Shown piece after piece: positions 33,171-42,293 of a DNA stretch of 64,000 nt; position 1 is the stretch's first letter; every line of letters starts with the position of its first letter. The stretch spans positions 1-64,000 of the forward strand of contig LKUD01000004.1 of NCBI GenBank assembly GCA_001412355.1, read 5' to 3'. The notes beneath the pieces are model-generated. The model saw nothing but the letters and a program-made list of their open reading frames with translations. It did no database searches and was not told the DNA's origin. The position numbers and the translations under genes are program-made. The stretch is from Methanoculleus sp. SDB (GTDB taxonomy: Archaea; Halobacteriota; Methanomicrobia; Methanomicrobiales; Methanomicrobiaceae).

Positions 33171-34898
33171 GTGAAAATATATCAAAAAACGAGCATTATT
33201 ATCGCCATTACCTTCCTCGGCCTGATTGTCATGCTGTACGGCGCATCGGTGTCCATTCTTCTCGGAGGATTTGCTCAGGTCGAAGGGGGGCAGGCACAGG
33301 CAAATGCCGGGCGGATGGCAAATGCGCTCGCCGATGACATCATGACACTTGACGATCTGGCATTTGAGCTGGCTTCGCGGGAAGATCTTCATGCGTTTCT
33401 CTCGGGGGAGAGCACTGATGACACGATCTCCGATCTCGACATGACGATTTATCAACGCCTTGGCATCAATTATTTCCTGATATATTCTTACAACGGTACA
33501 CTCCGTGCGGCACAGGGGGTCGATTTCCGGAACCGCAGTCCGGCAGAGGTCCCGGAAAGCCTGCTGAACGGGCTTTCCCGGGCACCGGGGAGTGTCACCG
33601 CAGATATGATGGGCCTCATCATGCTTCCCGAAGGACCGCTGATGGTCGTCGCCCGTCCCGTGTCCAATGAGGGCGGGACACTCGGCGCGATTGTTGTTGC
33701 CCGCCATCTTGATAAAACGGAAATCGAACGCCTCTCCTTCATTACAAGTCTTCCGGTGGAAATAATCCCGTATTCATCAGCCCGCACACAACCGCTCCTC
33801 TCTTCGATATTTCCCGAATTAAATTCAGCAGGAGAGCCGTTCCTTGTGCGTTCCGAATCCATGGAAATTTCAGTACATGCCCCTGTCGTGACCCGCCCCC
33901 TGACGGCGGACACGATCGGCGGATACGCTCTGGTTCGTGACGTTTCGGGAAACCCCGCAGTAATCCTGCAGGCGAAGATGCCCCGGGTCATTTTCGCGCA
34001 GGGTGAAGCAAGCCTCTTTTCCTTCATCCTCTTTCTTCTCGGGGGCGGGTGCGTCTTCGGGTTCCTGATGGTTGTCCTGCTCCGGAAGAGCGTGCTGTCA
34101 CGCCTCTCGTTTCTCAGCACCCGCGTCCAGGGCATCGGCTCCGAGAAAGACTTCGCCGCCCGGGTTGACGTACACGGCGACGATGAAGTGGCCGCGCTCG
34201 CAACAGCCATCAACGGCATGCTCACAGAACTTGAGTATTCGCAGCTGCATCTTGAGGATCAGCTGATCGAATCCGAGGAGCGGTACCGGCGCTTCTTCCA
34301 CAGCTGGAATGATATCCTTCTCGTGCATGAGGTGAAGCAGGACGATACACCGGGCAGATTCATTGATGTCAATGATGCCGGCTGCGAACGCCTCGGGTAC
34401 GACCGGAAAGCAATCCTCCAGAAATCCATCGCTGATATTGTAAAGCCGGAAGATACCAAAAAATTCTCCGAATCGAGAAAAGCTGTCCTTCACAACGACA
34501 TCGGTCAGACACTCTTCGAGATAGATTTCATCACAAGCTCGGGGGAATACATTCCGATGGAAGTCAACGCGAAGTTCATCGATTATATGGGCAAAACCGC
34601 CGTTCTCTCGGTTGCCCGGGACATATCGGAGCGGCGCGAGATTGAAAGGCTGAAAATGGAGGCTTTCAAGCAGATTGAAAAGAATATGGAGCAGTTTGCG
34701 ATTCTCAACGATCACATCAGGAATCCTCTCCAGGCGATTGTCGGTCTTGCACTCCTTCATGCCGAGCATGAAAAACTGGCCGAGGAGATCATTGCGCAGG
34801 CTGCCATTATCAATCGGATTGTGGATGATCTCGACACGGGATGGATTGAGTCAGAAAAGATACGCAGCTGGCTGCGGCGATATTACAAATTTGACTGA
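33171..34898 (+). CDS. Membrane-bound PAS sensor protein lacking a kinase ATPase domain
   Basis: The protein is 575 residues. Membrane helix 1 is at about 8-30. An extracellular sensor domain of the CHASE4/Cache kind covers about 31-280 (INYFLIYSYNGTLRAAQGVD), followed by membrane helix 2 at about 281-303. A HAMP linker follows at about 304-360, then a PAS domain at about 365-490 (YRRFFHSWNDILLVHEV). The C-terminal helices contain ILNDHIRNPLQAIVGLALL, an H-box-like segment, but the protein ends without any HATPase. It may be a phosphoacceptor or partner protein. GTG start after GGGTGTC. Confidence 0.75.
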   Translation: MKIYQKTSIIIAITFLGLIVMLYGASVSILLGGFAQVEGGQAQANAGRMANALADDIMTLDDLAFELASREDLHAFLSGESTDDTISDLDMTIYQRLGINYFLIYSYNGTLRAAQGVDFRNRSPAEVPESLLNGLSRAPGSVTADMMGLIMLPEGPLMVVARPVSNEGGTLGAIVVARHLDKTEIERLSFITSLPVEIIPYSSARTQPLLSSIFPELNSAGEPFLVRSESMEISVHAPVVTRPLTADTIGGYALVRDVSGNPAVILQAKMPRVIFAQGEASLFSFILFLLGGGCVFGFLMVVLLRKSVLSRLSFLSTRVQGIGSEKDFAARVDVHGDDEVAALATAINGMLTELEYSQLHLEDQLIESEERYRRFFHSWNDILLVHEVKQDDTPGRFIDVNDAGCERLGYDRKAILQKSIADIVKPEDTKKFSESRKAVLHNDIGQTLFEIDFITSSGEYIPMEVNAKFIDYMGKTAVLSVARDISERREIERLKMEAFKQIEKNMEQFAILNDHIRNPLQAIVGLALLHAEHEKLAEEIIAQAAIINRIVDDLDTGWIESEKIRSWLRRYYKFD

Positions 34899-34942
34899 CG
34901 GCGCCGTTCGTGATCGGCATCCTGCCCCGCGATCCGGCCGGG

Positions 34943-36076
34943 TTATATCCGTTGAGCGTTTCCTGGAGTACAGGCGTTGAGCACCGCTTCGATGACGCCA
35001 AGGACGCCCTCGGTACCTGCCACGGCGCGGTTCTGCAGCATGTACTGTCCCCGGAGAGGGTACGTGAGGCCCACAAACCGAATCTTCGGTGCGGTCACAT
35101 GCTCATAGCTGGATCCAATCAGAAGATCGGGGTCACTCTCCCGGATCAGGTCTCCGATCGTACCGAGATCATACGCCTCCCGTGCAGGAATGGTGCACAG
35201 CGAGGGAGGGTTCCTCGTTCCGACTACCGCGATCTCGGCATCGAGATAGGTGGTGAGAAGCCCGGCAATCATCTCCGCGTAGGCGGCAGTCGCGAAGATG
35301 GCAACACGAGGAGGGTCACAGCGCCGGAGGAACCTGTCACAGGATCTGACGATGCTTTCTTCCGTTTCATCGATTTCCCGGAATACGGGGTCAGTGTCCC
35401 ATCCGGAGCCATGTGACTGAAGGTTGTGAAACGTAGAGCGAAGACTTTCCAGTCCGAGAAGCGACCCTGCCGCCGTTCCCACACCGCTCCTGAGATCCGG
35501 ATTCGTCTCAACCGTGACCGGCGCCGCCCGATATGCATCCCGAAGCCGGGCACTGCAGAAGCACGTGGCTACCGGTATGCCGGCCATCCGGAGGAGGCGT
35601 TCTCCCTCGCGCCGGTTTCCCCGGGCAAAACGGTCGGTCAGCGAAACCCCGTCAATGTTCACTCCTGGTATGCCTTCTCCGACAGACGGCGCAAGCACGT
35701 CCATCGCCCTCCGATATCCATCCTCCATCCGTCCCGAGAATCCGGGGGTATCCACGATGAGCACATCCTCATCCTCCAGCAGCAGGCCAAGATCCTCCCC
35801 GACAATCGACGGGACGCACATCGGGATTACGGCAATCCGGGAATAGGACCCGGCGAGCTCCGCAACGAGTGCCCTCAGGCGATCCTCCGCCCCGAAGATG
35901 ACATCCCTGCAGTCAAGGGAGGTGCAGTGGAGCGGCGCTGAAACGAGAGACTGTGTGTAATAATAACATCCGCTCGATCCGTGCAGGATGACGCCGAGGT
36001 CGTGAAATCCGGAGAGGCACGCAGCCGCGCCTGCCATTGCGCAGGGCCAGACGGGATTTTCACACATGCCGGGCAT
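34943..36076 (-). CDS. Nitrogenase-like component 1 subunit (NifK/NifE-like), 377 aa
   Basis: The N-terminus has the spacing of nitrogenase component 1 cluster ligands: C12 in VWPCAMAGA, C37 in LHGSSGCYYY and C87 in IPMCVPSIVGED. The remainder keeps the three Rossmann-like subdomains but is much shorter than NifD/K (about 500 aa). No FeMo-cofactor Cys/His pair is evident. Its start overlaps the preceding nif-like gene by 17 bases. Most likely the second subunit of a group IV-type nitrogenase-like reductase, substrate unknown. Confidence 0.75.
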   Translation of the reverse strand: MPGMCENPVWPCAMAGAAACLSGFHDLGVILHGSSGCYYYTQSLVSAPLHCTSLDCRDVIFGAEDRLRALVAELAGSYSRIAVIPMCVPSIVGEDLGLLLEDEDVLIVDTPGFSGRMEDGYRRAMDVLAPSVGEGIPGVNIDGVSLTDRFARGNRREGERLLRMAGIPVATCFCSARLRDAYRAAPVTVETNPDLRSGVGTAAGSLLGLESLRSTFHNLQSHGSGWDTDPVFREIDETEESIVRSCDRFLRRCDPPRVAIFATAAYAEMIAGLLTTYLDAEIAVVGTRNPPSLCTIPAREAYDLGTIGDLIRESDPDLLIGSSYEHVTAPKIRFVGLTYPLRGQYMLQNRAVAGTEGVLGVIEAVLNACTPGNAQRI

Positions 36077-37103
36077 GCAGGCACCTCCTCCAGATCCTCA
36101 GCATCTGCCGCGCTCCTCCAATCCCGACTGGTCCGTTCCACGGGACGGGGATTCCCGTGTCGGTAACAGTGCAGCCGATACAGGATACGAGGCTCAGGGC
36201 GTCCGCCCATTCGCCGGCGGTGGCAGGGGGCTGCAATGCGATGCGTTCTCCCCTCAGGTCGCTGAAATCCGATGCAAGGTCCTGCCACCGCGCCTCCTCT
36301 TCACGGATTGCATCGGTAGCGTCGCATCCGAAGATCCCACTGAGACGGCGGATCAGTCTGCAGGATCCGGCAGGGCCTGTCGGAAATCCGGCAATACCCG
36401 GAATCCTGTATTTATCGGCGAAAAAACGGGAAAGCGCTCCCACCGGATCCTCTCTGAAGAGATTTACGTTCCCTCCCGCAAAGCGGCCGAAACCGGAAGC
36501 AGGAGTGTTTCTCACGAACCTGACGTTTACCGGGATGTCGAGTCTTTCGAGAATCCTCTCAACTTCCCGAAAATTTTCTTCCACTTCCACCTCGAGGTTG
36601 CGTTCCCCGACGATATTAACGCCCTCGCCGCAGGCATCGCCTGTACCGATGAGCGAGGAGAGGCCGGTCAGGGCACGGGAGAAGCCATCGGAGAATGAGC
36701 CTCCTAAAAATCCCGCGCAATCGATGGGAATTACCGGAATCTCCCATTCACGTCTGCATATGCCTTCCGTGTCGTCACCGATCGTTCCGGCTACACAGGT
36801 GCTGATCACGAACACGGCATGCGGGGACCGTTCGATAGCCGCGGCAATGGTCTCCTCCAGACTCTCCTCGCCCCCGAAGATGACTTCCCGCTCTCCGAGG
36901 CCGGTGCTCATAATTCTGGGCATTGGGAGGATGTCGTACTGCATCAGCGTTGAGTGCAGCAGCGAAACGTGATGGTGGGCGCATCCGGACGGTCCGTGGA
37001 TGATGCTGATGCCATCCGGTACAAATGCCGTGACGGCAAGGGCGCCGGTGAGAGTGCATCCCCCGTATCTATACGTATTCGAGAGCGAGGTTTTCGAGGT
37101 CAT
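36060..37103 (-). CDS. Nitrogenase-like component 1 subunit (NifD-like), 347 aa
   Basis: Three conserved cysteines match component 1 spacing: C16 in [13 protein letters not shown]41 in [12 protein letters not shown] and C103 in [14 protein letters not shown]16-C41 spacing equals the C12-C37 spacing of the downstream subunit, showing the two are paralogues. It is shorter than nitrogenase NifD. The ATG at 37103 has GGAG four bases away and overlaps the NifH-like gene by 35 bases. CfbD of F430 synthesis is a related single-gene alternative, but the presence of two subunit genes argues against it. Confidence 0.75.
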   Translation of the reverse strand: MTSKTSLSNTYRYGGCTLTGALAVTAFVPDGISIIHGPSGCAHHHVSLLHSTLMQYDILPMPRIMSTGLGEREVIFGGEESLEETIAAAIERSPHAVFVISTCVAGTIGDDTEGICRREWEIPVIPIDCAGFLGGSFSDGFSRALTGLSSLIGTGDACGEGVNIVGERNLEVEVEENFREVERILERLDIPVNVRFVRNTPASGFGRFAGGNVNLFREDPVGALSRFFADKYRIPGIAGFPTGPAGSCRLIRRLSGIFGCDATDAIREEEARWQDLASDFSDLRGERIALQPPATAGEWADALSLVSCIGCTVTDTGIPVPWNGPVGIGGARQMLRIWRRCLHARHV

Positions 37104-37881
37104 CGGTCTCCATCGGGATGGGAATCGTCATCGAGTCGTTCTCGAAGACATCTTCTGCAAGATGCCGGTAAATGTCGGCCTGCGGTGAATCAGGCGCATA
37201 CTCGATGACAGTCTGCTTGTTGACTTCGGCGACACGGACGATGTTGTCGCGTGGTATATAGGAGATGAGTCGCGATCCGATCCGCCGTGCAAACGCGCCC
37301 ACGAGTTCCTTTTCTCCCGTGATATTCGCCGAATTACAGATGACTCCCCCGAGTGCACAGGTGCACCGGCTGCGTCGGGAAAGCCGCTGGATTGCCTTGC
37401 AGATATTATTGGCCGCATACAGGGACATCAGTTCCCCCGAGGTCACAAGGTAGACTTCCCGCGCATAACTTTCACGCATCGGCATGGCAAACCCGCCGCA
37501 GACAACATCGCCGAGCACGTCATAGAGTACTACATCGCCGTAAAGGGCATCGAGTCGTTCCAACAGCTGGAATGTTGCGATAATCCCCCGTCCGGCACAC
37601 CCCACACCGGGTTCGGGGCCTCCCGCCTCGACGCACCTGATGCCGTTATACCCTCTGAAAACGACCTCTTCAACGGAAATCGCTGTATCGCCGCGCGCCC
37701 TGACAAGATCAAGGACTGTTGGTATCCACGTCCCGTGCATCAGCATCCGGGTGCTGTCGTGTTTCGGATCGCAGCCGATCTGCATGATGTCGAGGCCCCT
37801 GTCGGAGAGTGCGGCCGACAGGTTTGCCGACGTTGTGGACTTCCCGATCCCTCCCTTCCCATAGAGGGCGATCTGTTTCAT
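37069..37881 (-). CDS. NifH-like nitrogenase reductase family protein
   Basis: The protein is 270 residues. The P-loop [18 protein letters not shown] starts at residue 8, then CDPKHDST at 37-44. Fe-S cluster ligands are C95 in [10 protein letters not shown] and C128 in [11 protein letters not shown], and the CAGRGI Arg is conserved. It is therefore an ATP-dependent, 4Fe-4S-bridged homodimeric reductase. It is the first gene of the cluster and feeds electrons to the two component 1-like subunits. CfbC of F430 biosynthesis is the closest alternative reading. Confidence 0.88.
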   Translation of the reverse strand: MKQIALYGKGGIGKSTTSANLSAALSDRGLDIMQIGCDPKHDSTRMLMHGTWIPTVLDLVRARGDTAISVEEVVFRGYNGIRCVEAGGPEPGVGCAGRGIIATFQLLERLDALYGDVVLYDVLGDVVCGGFAMPMRESYAREVYLVTSGELMSLYAANNICKAIQRLSRRSRCTCALGGVICNSANITGEKELVGAFARRIGSRLISYIPRDNIVRVAEVNKQTVIEYAPDSPQADIYRHLAEDVFENDSMTIPIPMETDDLENLALEYV

Positions 37882-37896
37882 CTGAGTATAGTATGC

Positions 37897-37935
37897 GTTG
37901 CACCAATATTATTTCATTGATGCAACTTTTGTTGC
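37897..37935 (-). promoter_or_regulatory. Inverted-repeat operator flanking the TATA box of the nitrogenase-like cluster
   Basis: On the plus strand GTTGCACCAAT (37897-37907) and ATTGATGCAAC (37916-37926) form an 11-base inverted repeat with one mismatch and an 8-base spacer. On the minus strand the spacer reads as an AAATAAT TATA-like box, about 25 bases before the likely transcript start. A third half-site GTTGC (37931-37935) forms GCAAC-TTTT-GTTGC with its neighbour. A protein bound here would occlude the TATA box. The same half-site lies before the PAS sensor gene. Confidence 0.5.
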
Positions 37936-37956
37936 TTTAATTCCGGCCACCGCCTT

Positions 37957-39417
37957 TCACCGGTTAAACCCCCTGATCAGCCCCATGAAAAATACGATCA
38001 CGGGCATGATCTCAAGCCTTCCGATCCACATCGTAAGAATGAAGCAGATCTTCGAGATCGGCGACATGGCGGGTGTGACAAAACCGCTTGATATTCCGTT
38101 GTTGCAGATTGCCGAAACAATCTCGAATATGATATTACTCGTATCGAAGTGGCTCGGATCCATGTGCATCACGATGATGGAGACGATGAAGATGACGAGA
38201 ATGTAGAGGATGATGATGAGCATATTCTTTGAGACTTCCAGTTCCGCAACATTCTTTGGAATGACCTTCCCCTCGTATTTAAATGGAACAAGCACCTTAC
38301 CGCTCACAAAAGTCCGTTTAAACCACCATATGAGTCCCCTGTACCCAAGTGCAATACGGCTGAGCTTGATGCCTCCGGCAGTGCTCCCTGATGATCCGCC
38401 CACGAGCATGAGGAATATAAGGAATAAAACCGTCACGTTCGCCCAGATATGCGGTGAAGTAATCTGGAATCCCGTGCTTGTCACCGCCGCCACGGTCATG
38501 AAGAGCCCCTGCCTGAGGGCCGTGCCCGTATCGAGGCCGGTCAGGTTCACAAGATCGAAGGTAACGACGACAAGGCCTGCCGCGATGAGGAACAGAAGAA
38601 GTTTCGCCTGCTCGTCGGAAAAAAGCAGTCTCCGTTCTTTCCTGTATGCAAGATAATAGAGCTTGAAGGGGAGTGCTCCGGCAATCATAACCGGAATGAT
38701 CAGCAGTTCCAGAAATGCGTTGTCGTAGTACGGGATCCCTGCAGAATGGACCGAGAATCCTCCCGTCGCGATAGCGACCATGGCGATGTTTACAGCGTCC
38801 CAAAGAGGTATTCCGGAGAGTTTGATGAGCCCGACGGAGATCACCGTGAGAATGATGTAGATCTTCCACATCTGTAATCCCGTCGCGACAACACTCGGCA
38901 TAAAAGCCTCTGTTCGTCCTTCCGATCGATAGAGTCGTGACGGTGTAATCCCGGATCGTGTTGCCATCGAGATGGTGAACGCGACGATACCGAGCCCGCC
39001 GAGCCACTGCATGAGGGAGCGCCAGAAGAGCAGGGTATGGGGGGTGTCATCAACGGAAGGGATAAGCGTCAGTCCTGTGTCCGTCCATCCTGACATCGCC
39101 TCAAAGACCGCATCAAGGTATGGCATCCCCGTACCCAGCGTAAAGGGCAACGCACCGATAATTGAGCAGATCAGCCAGATGAGTGCCACCGCGAAGAGCG
39201 CCTGGCTCAGTCTGGCATCACGGGAGGTTGACGGCATCTGCACGAGCAGCGTCCCCAGCAGGAAAAGGGATAGGGGAACCGTTGCCATCGGGAGAACCAT
39301 GTCCCACTCTGCATACAGAATGGCGATGACAAGGGGGAGGCAGGTGCCGATGCTGATAAACCGGAGAATGTTGCCGACGTCATCTGCGATGATCGAGAAC
39401 TGCTCGATCCTGTCCAT
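37957..39417 (-). CDS. trkH: TrkH-family potassium uptake protein
   Basis: The protein is 486 residues with about ten membrane helices in the four-fold TrkH/KtrB pore arrangement. Landmarks are AMSGWTDTGLTLIPSVDDTP (first selectivity-filter segment), IATGGFSVHSAGIPYYDN (second), VTSTGFQITSPHIW (third), VGGSSGSTAGGIKL and CNNGISSGFVTPAMSPISK (fourth). It moves K+ across the membrane, normally with a TrkA regulator, which is not in this window. Single gene between the nitrogenase-like cluster and prk. Confidence 0.93.
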   Translation of the reverse strand: MDRIEQFSIIADDVGNILRFISIGTCLPLVIAILYAEWDMVLPMATVPLSLFLLGTLLVQMPSTSRDARLSQALFAVALIWLICSIIGALPFTLGTGMPYLDAVFEAMSGWTDTGLTLIPSVDDTPHTLLFWRSLMQWLGGLGIVAFTISMATRSGITPSRLYRSEGRTEAFMPSVVATGLQMWKIYIILTVISVGLIKLSGIPLWDAVNIAMVAIATGGFSVHSAGIPYYDNAFLELLIIPVMIAGALPFKLYYLAYRKERRLLFSDEQAKLLLFLIAAGLVVVTFDLVNLTGLDTGTALRQGLFMTVAAVTSTGFQITSPHIWANVTVLFLIFLMLVGGSSGSTAGGIKLSRIALGYRGLIWWFKRTFVSGKVLVPFKYEGKVIPKNVAELEVSKNMLIIILYILVIFIVSIIVMHMDPSHFDTSNIIFEIVSAICNNGISSGFVTPAMSPISKICFILTMWIGRLEIMPVIVFFMGLIRGFNR

Positions 39418-39434
39418 TGCTAAGAAAATGCGCT

Positions 39435-40463
39435 TTAATCTATTATCTCTTTGCCTGTTTTCCGGGAATCGGAAGCATTCGTCCGCCTGCCATCCCCGTC
39501 CCCATAAAAAATACGCGTATTGATGATCCGCCAGGCAAGGATCAGGCGAACCATATCGACGGCGGTGATATAGTCCTTTCCGGAAATGGAGGGTATGGCT
39601 CTGATACCCGTTTCACGCTCAACATGCCGTTCAAGCTGCCGTATGACATCGGCGTGAAGTTCTCCGTCAACAGTTAACACGCCTCCCTTCATTCCATCGA
39701 GCCCCCGTGGGCTGAATTCGAGGTAAAAGGACCGCTCGGACAGTGAAAGGATGTCGAGCAGGTCGATGGAGAGGGTGACGTTGTGAATGGTGCGTTCGGG
39801 ACGCTTCTGAAGCAGGGTAACCCGATACAACGGCCCCGCGGGATTGCCTTCATTGTATTTGGATGGTGAAATCCTGACCACGGAATCTGCAAAAGCCCTT
39901 TGCGGTGCGATGTAACGGTCATAATCCTGTTTTCGCTCCTCGATCTCCCGGAGAACGTTCATTCGGCTGTATCCCCTGCCCTCAACATCACGCCGTATCT
40001 TCCATTCGCGTTTCACCGTTTCTTCCGGATCCACAAACAGGGTAAAATCAAGATTCCCGCGGAGCGCCGGTGTGAACAGGGTGTGAAGCCCTTCGAGGAT
40101 AACGATTTTTGTCGGTGGAAACGGCACCGGACGTCCGAAAGTCCCCGATGTATGGTCATAGACCGGTTTAATAAACGTCTCTCCGCGTTTGATGCAGCCG
40201 AGATGATCTTCAAGAAGGGGAATGTTATTCGCCTCAGGCGCAAGGGGAGTGATTCCGGCGGCTCTTCGTGCGCTCCTGTCAAGACGATGATAATCGTCGA
40301 GCGTTATAGTGCTGACCAGATTGGGTGCAAACATTTCGCGGATTGCTCCTGAAAACGTGGATTTTCCGGATCCACTGTCACCCGCAACGCCGATTGTGAA
40401 AATTACATCAGAACGGGCGATGACATCTTCGAAATGTGCGGAAGGCGGTGTTTCTGTGTGCAT
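39435..40463 (-). CDS. prk: Phosphoribulokinase, methanogen type
   Basis: The protein is 342 residues. Walker A FTIGVAGDSGSGKSTFSGAI lies near residue 22, followed by STITLDDYHRLDR, PVYDHTSGTFGRP, KIVILEGLHTLF (Walker B-like) and DVEGRGYSRMNVLREIEERK. These are the landmarks of phosphoribulokinase and its archaeal form. In Methanospirillum this enzyme works in the reductive hexulose-phosphate pathway, phosphorylating ribulose 5-phosphate. Rubisco and hexulose-phosphate enzymes are not in this window, so the pathway is inferred. The ATG at 40463 was kept. Confidence 0.85.
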   Translation of the reverse strand: MHTETPPSAHFEDVIARSDVIFTIGVAGDSGSGKSTFSGAIREMFAPNLVSTITLDDYHRLDRSARRAAGITPLAPEANNIPLLEDHLGCIKRGETFIKPVYDHTSGTFGRPVPFPPTKIVILEGLHTLFTPALRGNLDFTLFVDPEETVKREWKIRRDVEGRGYSRMNVLREIEERKQDYDRYIAPQRAFADSVVRISPSKYNEGNPAGPLYRVTLLQKRPERTIHNVTLSIDLLDILSLSERSFYLEFSPRGLDGMKGGVLTVDGELHADVIRQLERHVERETGIRAIPSISGKDYITAVDMVRLILAWRIINTRIFYGDGDGRRTNASDSRKTGKEIID

Positions 40464-40538
40464 GGTATCGGCAAAACAATCATTTCTGAATTCCGGGAAG
40501 GGGAGAATCGGGGGTATTCGTTGCAGTAAAAGGAGGTA

Positions 40539-40919
40539 TTATTTTTTATTTGTCCAGAGGCCGTGGACGTTGCAATAGATAAGCGATTTCACATCAGTAT
40601 CCTGAACGGGGAATTCGGCTTCCGGTGCCTCTCCGGGGCGGAGGGCATGGATATAAAAATTACGGTCTTTTTTAACAGATATCCACTGGATATAATGCTC
40701 CTTCATCATGGGGTGAGGTACTTCTCCGACCTTTACCCTGATGCCAGACGCAGTCTTTTCGACCACCGGGACATGCTTCTCCTTCCCTGCATCCGCGGTC
40801 TTCTCCTCAAGCAGTTTCATCGGCTGATCGCAGCAGGTGAGCGTTCCTTCACCGGTATGAGTGATCATTACGACATTTCCGCACGTGCCGCACATATAGA
40901 ATTCAAGGATTTTTGTCAT
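40539..40919 (-). CDS. dfx: Desulfoferrodoxin (superoxide reductase)
   Basis: The protein is 126 residues. The N-terminal desulforedoxin centre has C10-x2-C13 and C29-C30. The superoxide-reducing iron site is formed by H49 (EKHVPVV), H69, H75 (HPMMKEHYIQW), C116 and H119 (YCNVHGLW), all present. It reduces superoxide to peroxide without making oxygen, using rubredoxin as donor. It is the last gene of a rubredoxin-rubredoxin-FprA-dfx run, separated from fprA by 17 bases containing GGAGG. Confidence 0.93.
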   Translation of the reverse strand: MTKILEFYMCGTCGNVVMITHTGEGTLTCCDQPMKLLEEKTADAGKEKHVPVVEKTASGIRVKVGEVPHPMMKEHYIQWISVKKDRNFYIHALRPGEAPEAEFPVQDTDVKSLIYCNVHGLWTNKK

Positions 40920-40936
40920 GATATCCTCCCGTAGGA

Positions 40937-42121
40937 TTACACGATTCTGTCGTCCTTATGCTTTTTAAGGATTTCGTCCGCAAGCTGGTCGAGCTTTTTG
41001 AGCGTGTCTTCCTTTGCAAGGCCCTGTGTATAGACAGGCTCGAGCATATTCGCCTTGATACCCTGAAGCAAGTCACCCAGCACCTTGACAGTCTTTCCTC
41101 CCCACCCGTAGGAACCGATGATGGCGGCATTGCGCACTCCCGGCCTGAGCACCCCCGCGATGTATGCGACGGCAACCATCCGGGGGTGGGGGCCGAAAAG
41201 GACAGTCGGTGCAGCGACCACGATGGTTGCCGCATCAACAAGGGACATCGCAACCTTGCCGATATCGGCAACCGTGACATTGAAGAGTCTGACGGTGATG
41301 TCCCGCTTTATCAGTGCAGTGGTCAGATACTCAACCATCTTCCGGGTGGATCCGTGCATAGAGACATACAGTATGACGACCTCGTTTTTCACCTCGTCCG
41401 AGGTCCAGTCGCGATATGCGTCGAGGATAAACGCAGGCCGCCCGTATGCCGGACCGTGGCTCGGGGCGATGGCGGCGATCTCGTACGTCGCGAGCCGATC
41501 GAGATACCCCCTGATACTTCCCCGGAATGGCATCATGATCTCGGCATAATACCGTTTTGCCGGTTCATAACAGGCACTTTCGTCGCTATGGAAAAGGTCG
41601 CTCGTTGCATAATGGGATCCGAAGAGGTCGCAGGAAAACAGTATTTTGCTTTCCCGTTCATACGTAAGCATCGTCTCCGGCCAGTGTACCCATGGCGTAT
41701 GGAGAAACTCCAGCGTTTTCCCGCCCAGATCAATCGTATCGCCGTCTTCGACGGTTTTAAAGCGGATATCGGGAATACCGAGCAGGCTCACGAGCAGCTC
41801 CCTGCATTTCGCGGTTGATACGATGGTCGCCATCGGAAAGAGCTCGAGGATCATCGGAAGTGATCCGGAATGGTCCTGTTCGGCGTGGTTTATGATGATG
41901 TAATCGATGGCGCCGATACCCAAACGGACAAGATTGAGGACAAATTCCTCCTCCTTTGTCGGATCGACAGTATCGATGAGTGCGATTTTTTCGCTGCCCT
42001 TTACAAGGTAGGCATTATAGGTTGTGCCGTCAGGGAGGGGGATCAGTTCATCAAACAGTGTCCGGTCCCAGTCAATCACTCCGACGGCAAAGATGCCCGA
42101 TGCTATTTCACGTGCCGGCAT
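40937..42121 (-). CDS. fprA: FprA-type A flavoprotein (oxygen/NO-reducing diiron flavoprotein)
   Basis: The protein is 394 residues. The N-terminal metallo-beta-lactamase-like domain has the diiron ligands H79-x-E81-x-D83 in NHAEQDHSGS. The flavodoxin domain begins at about 255 (VVILYVSMHGSTRKMVEYL). Methanogen FprA reduces oxygen to water, with electrons from F420H2 or rubredoxin. Two rubredoxin genes directly upstream suggest the latter route. It belongs to an oxygen-defence operon in this strict anaerobe. Confidence 0.93.
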   Translation of the reverse strand: MPAREIASGIFAVGVIDWDRTLFDELIPLPDGTTYNAYLVKGSEKIALIDTVDPTKEEEFVLNLVRLGIGAIDYIIINHAEQDHSGSLPMILELFPMATIVSTAKCRELLVSLLGIPDIRFKTVEDGDTIDLGGKTLEFLHTPWVHWPETMLTYERESKILFSCDLFGSHYATSDLFHSDESACYEPAKRYYAEIMMPFRGSIRGYLDRLATYEIAAIAPSHGPAYGRPAFILDAYRDWTSDEVKNEVVILYVSMHGSTRKMVEYLTTALIKRDITVRLFNVTVADIGKVAMSLVDAATIVVAAPTVLFGPHPRMVAVAYIAGVLRPGVRNAAIIGSYGWGGKTVKVLGDLLQGIKANMLEPVYTQGLAKEDTLKKLDQLADEILKKHKDDRIV

Positions 42122-42122
42122 G

Positions 42123-42269
42123 TTACGTCAGTTCCTGAAATTTATGCTTTGCTGCACCACATACCGGGCAGGTCCAGTCGGCCGGAACATCGAGAAAGTC
42201 GGTACCGGCCGGTACTCCTTCATCTCCTTTCATAGGGTCATATACGTGTCCGCAGACACTGCACTTCAT
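42123..42269 (-). CDS. Rubredoxin (first of two)
   Basis: This 48-codon gene has the rubredoxin iron site MKCSVCGHVYDP ... DWTCPVCGAAK, with two CxxC pairs binding one Fe. It is a small cytoplasmic electron carrier. The stop is one base from the start of fprA, and a GGAGGT-like purine stretch overlaps its end, so it probably feeds FprA and desulfoferrodoxin. I chose the ATG at 42269. A GTG nine bases further upstream is possible. Confidence 0.9.
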   Translation of the reverse strand: MKCSVCGHVYDPMKGDEGVPAGTDFLDVPADWTCPVCGAAKHKFQELT

Positions 42270-42293
42270 CCTCTTCACACGACCGTCTCCTTT

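Noticed and set aside
34943-37881. True nitrogen-fixing nitrogenase
   Set aside because: Both component 1 proteins are about 150 residues too short, no FeMo-cofactor ligands are evident, and nifE, nifN, nifB and nifI are absent nearby.
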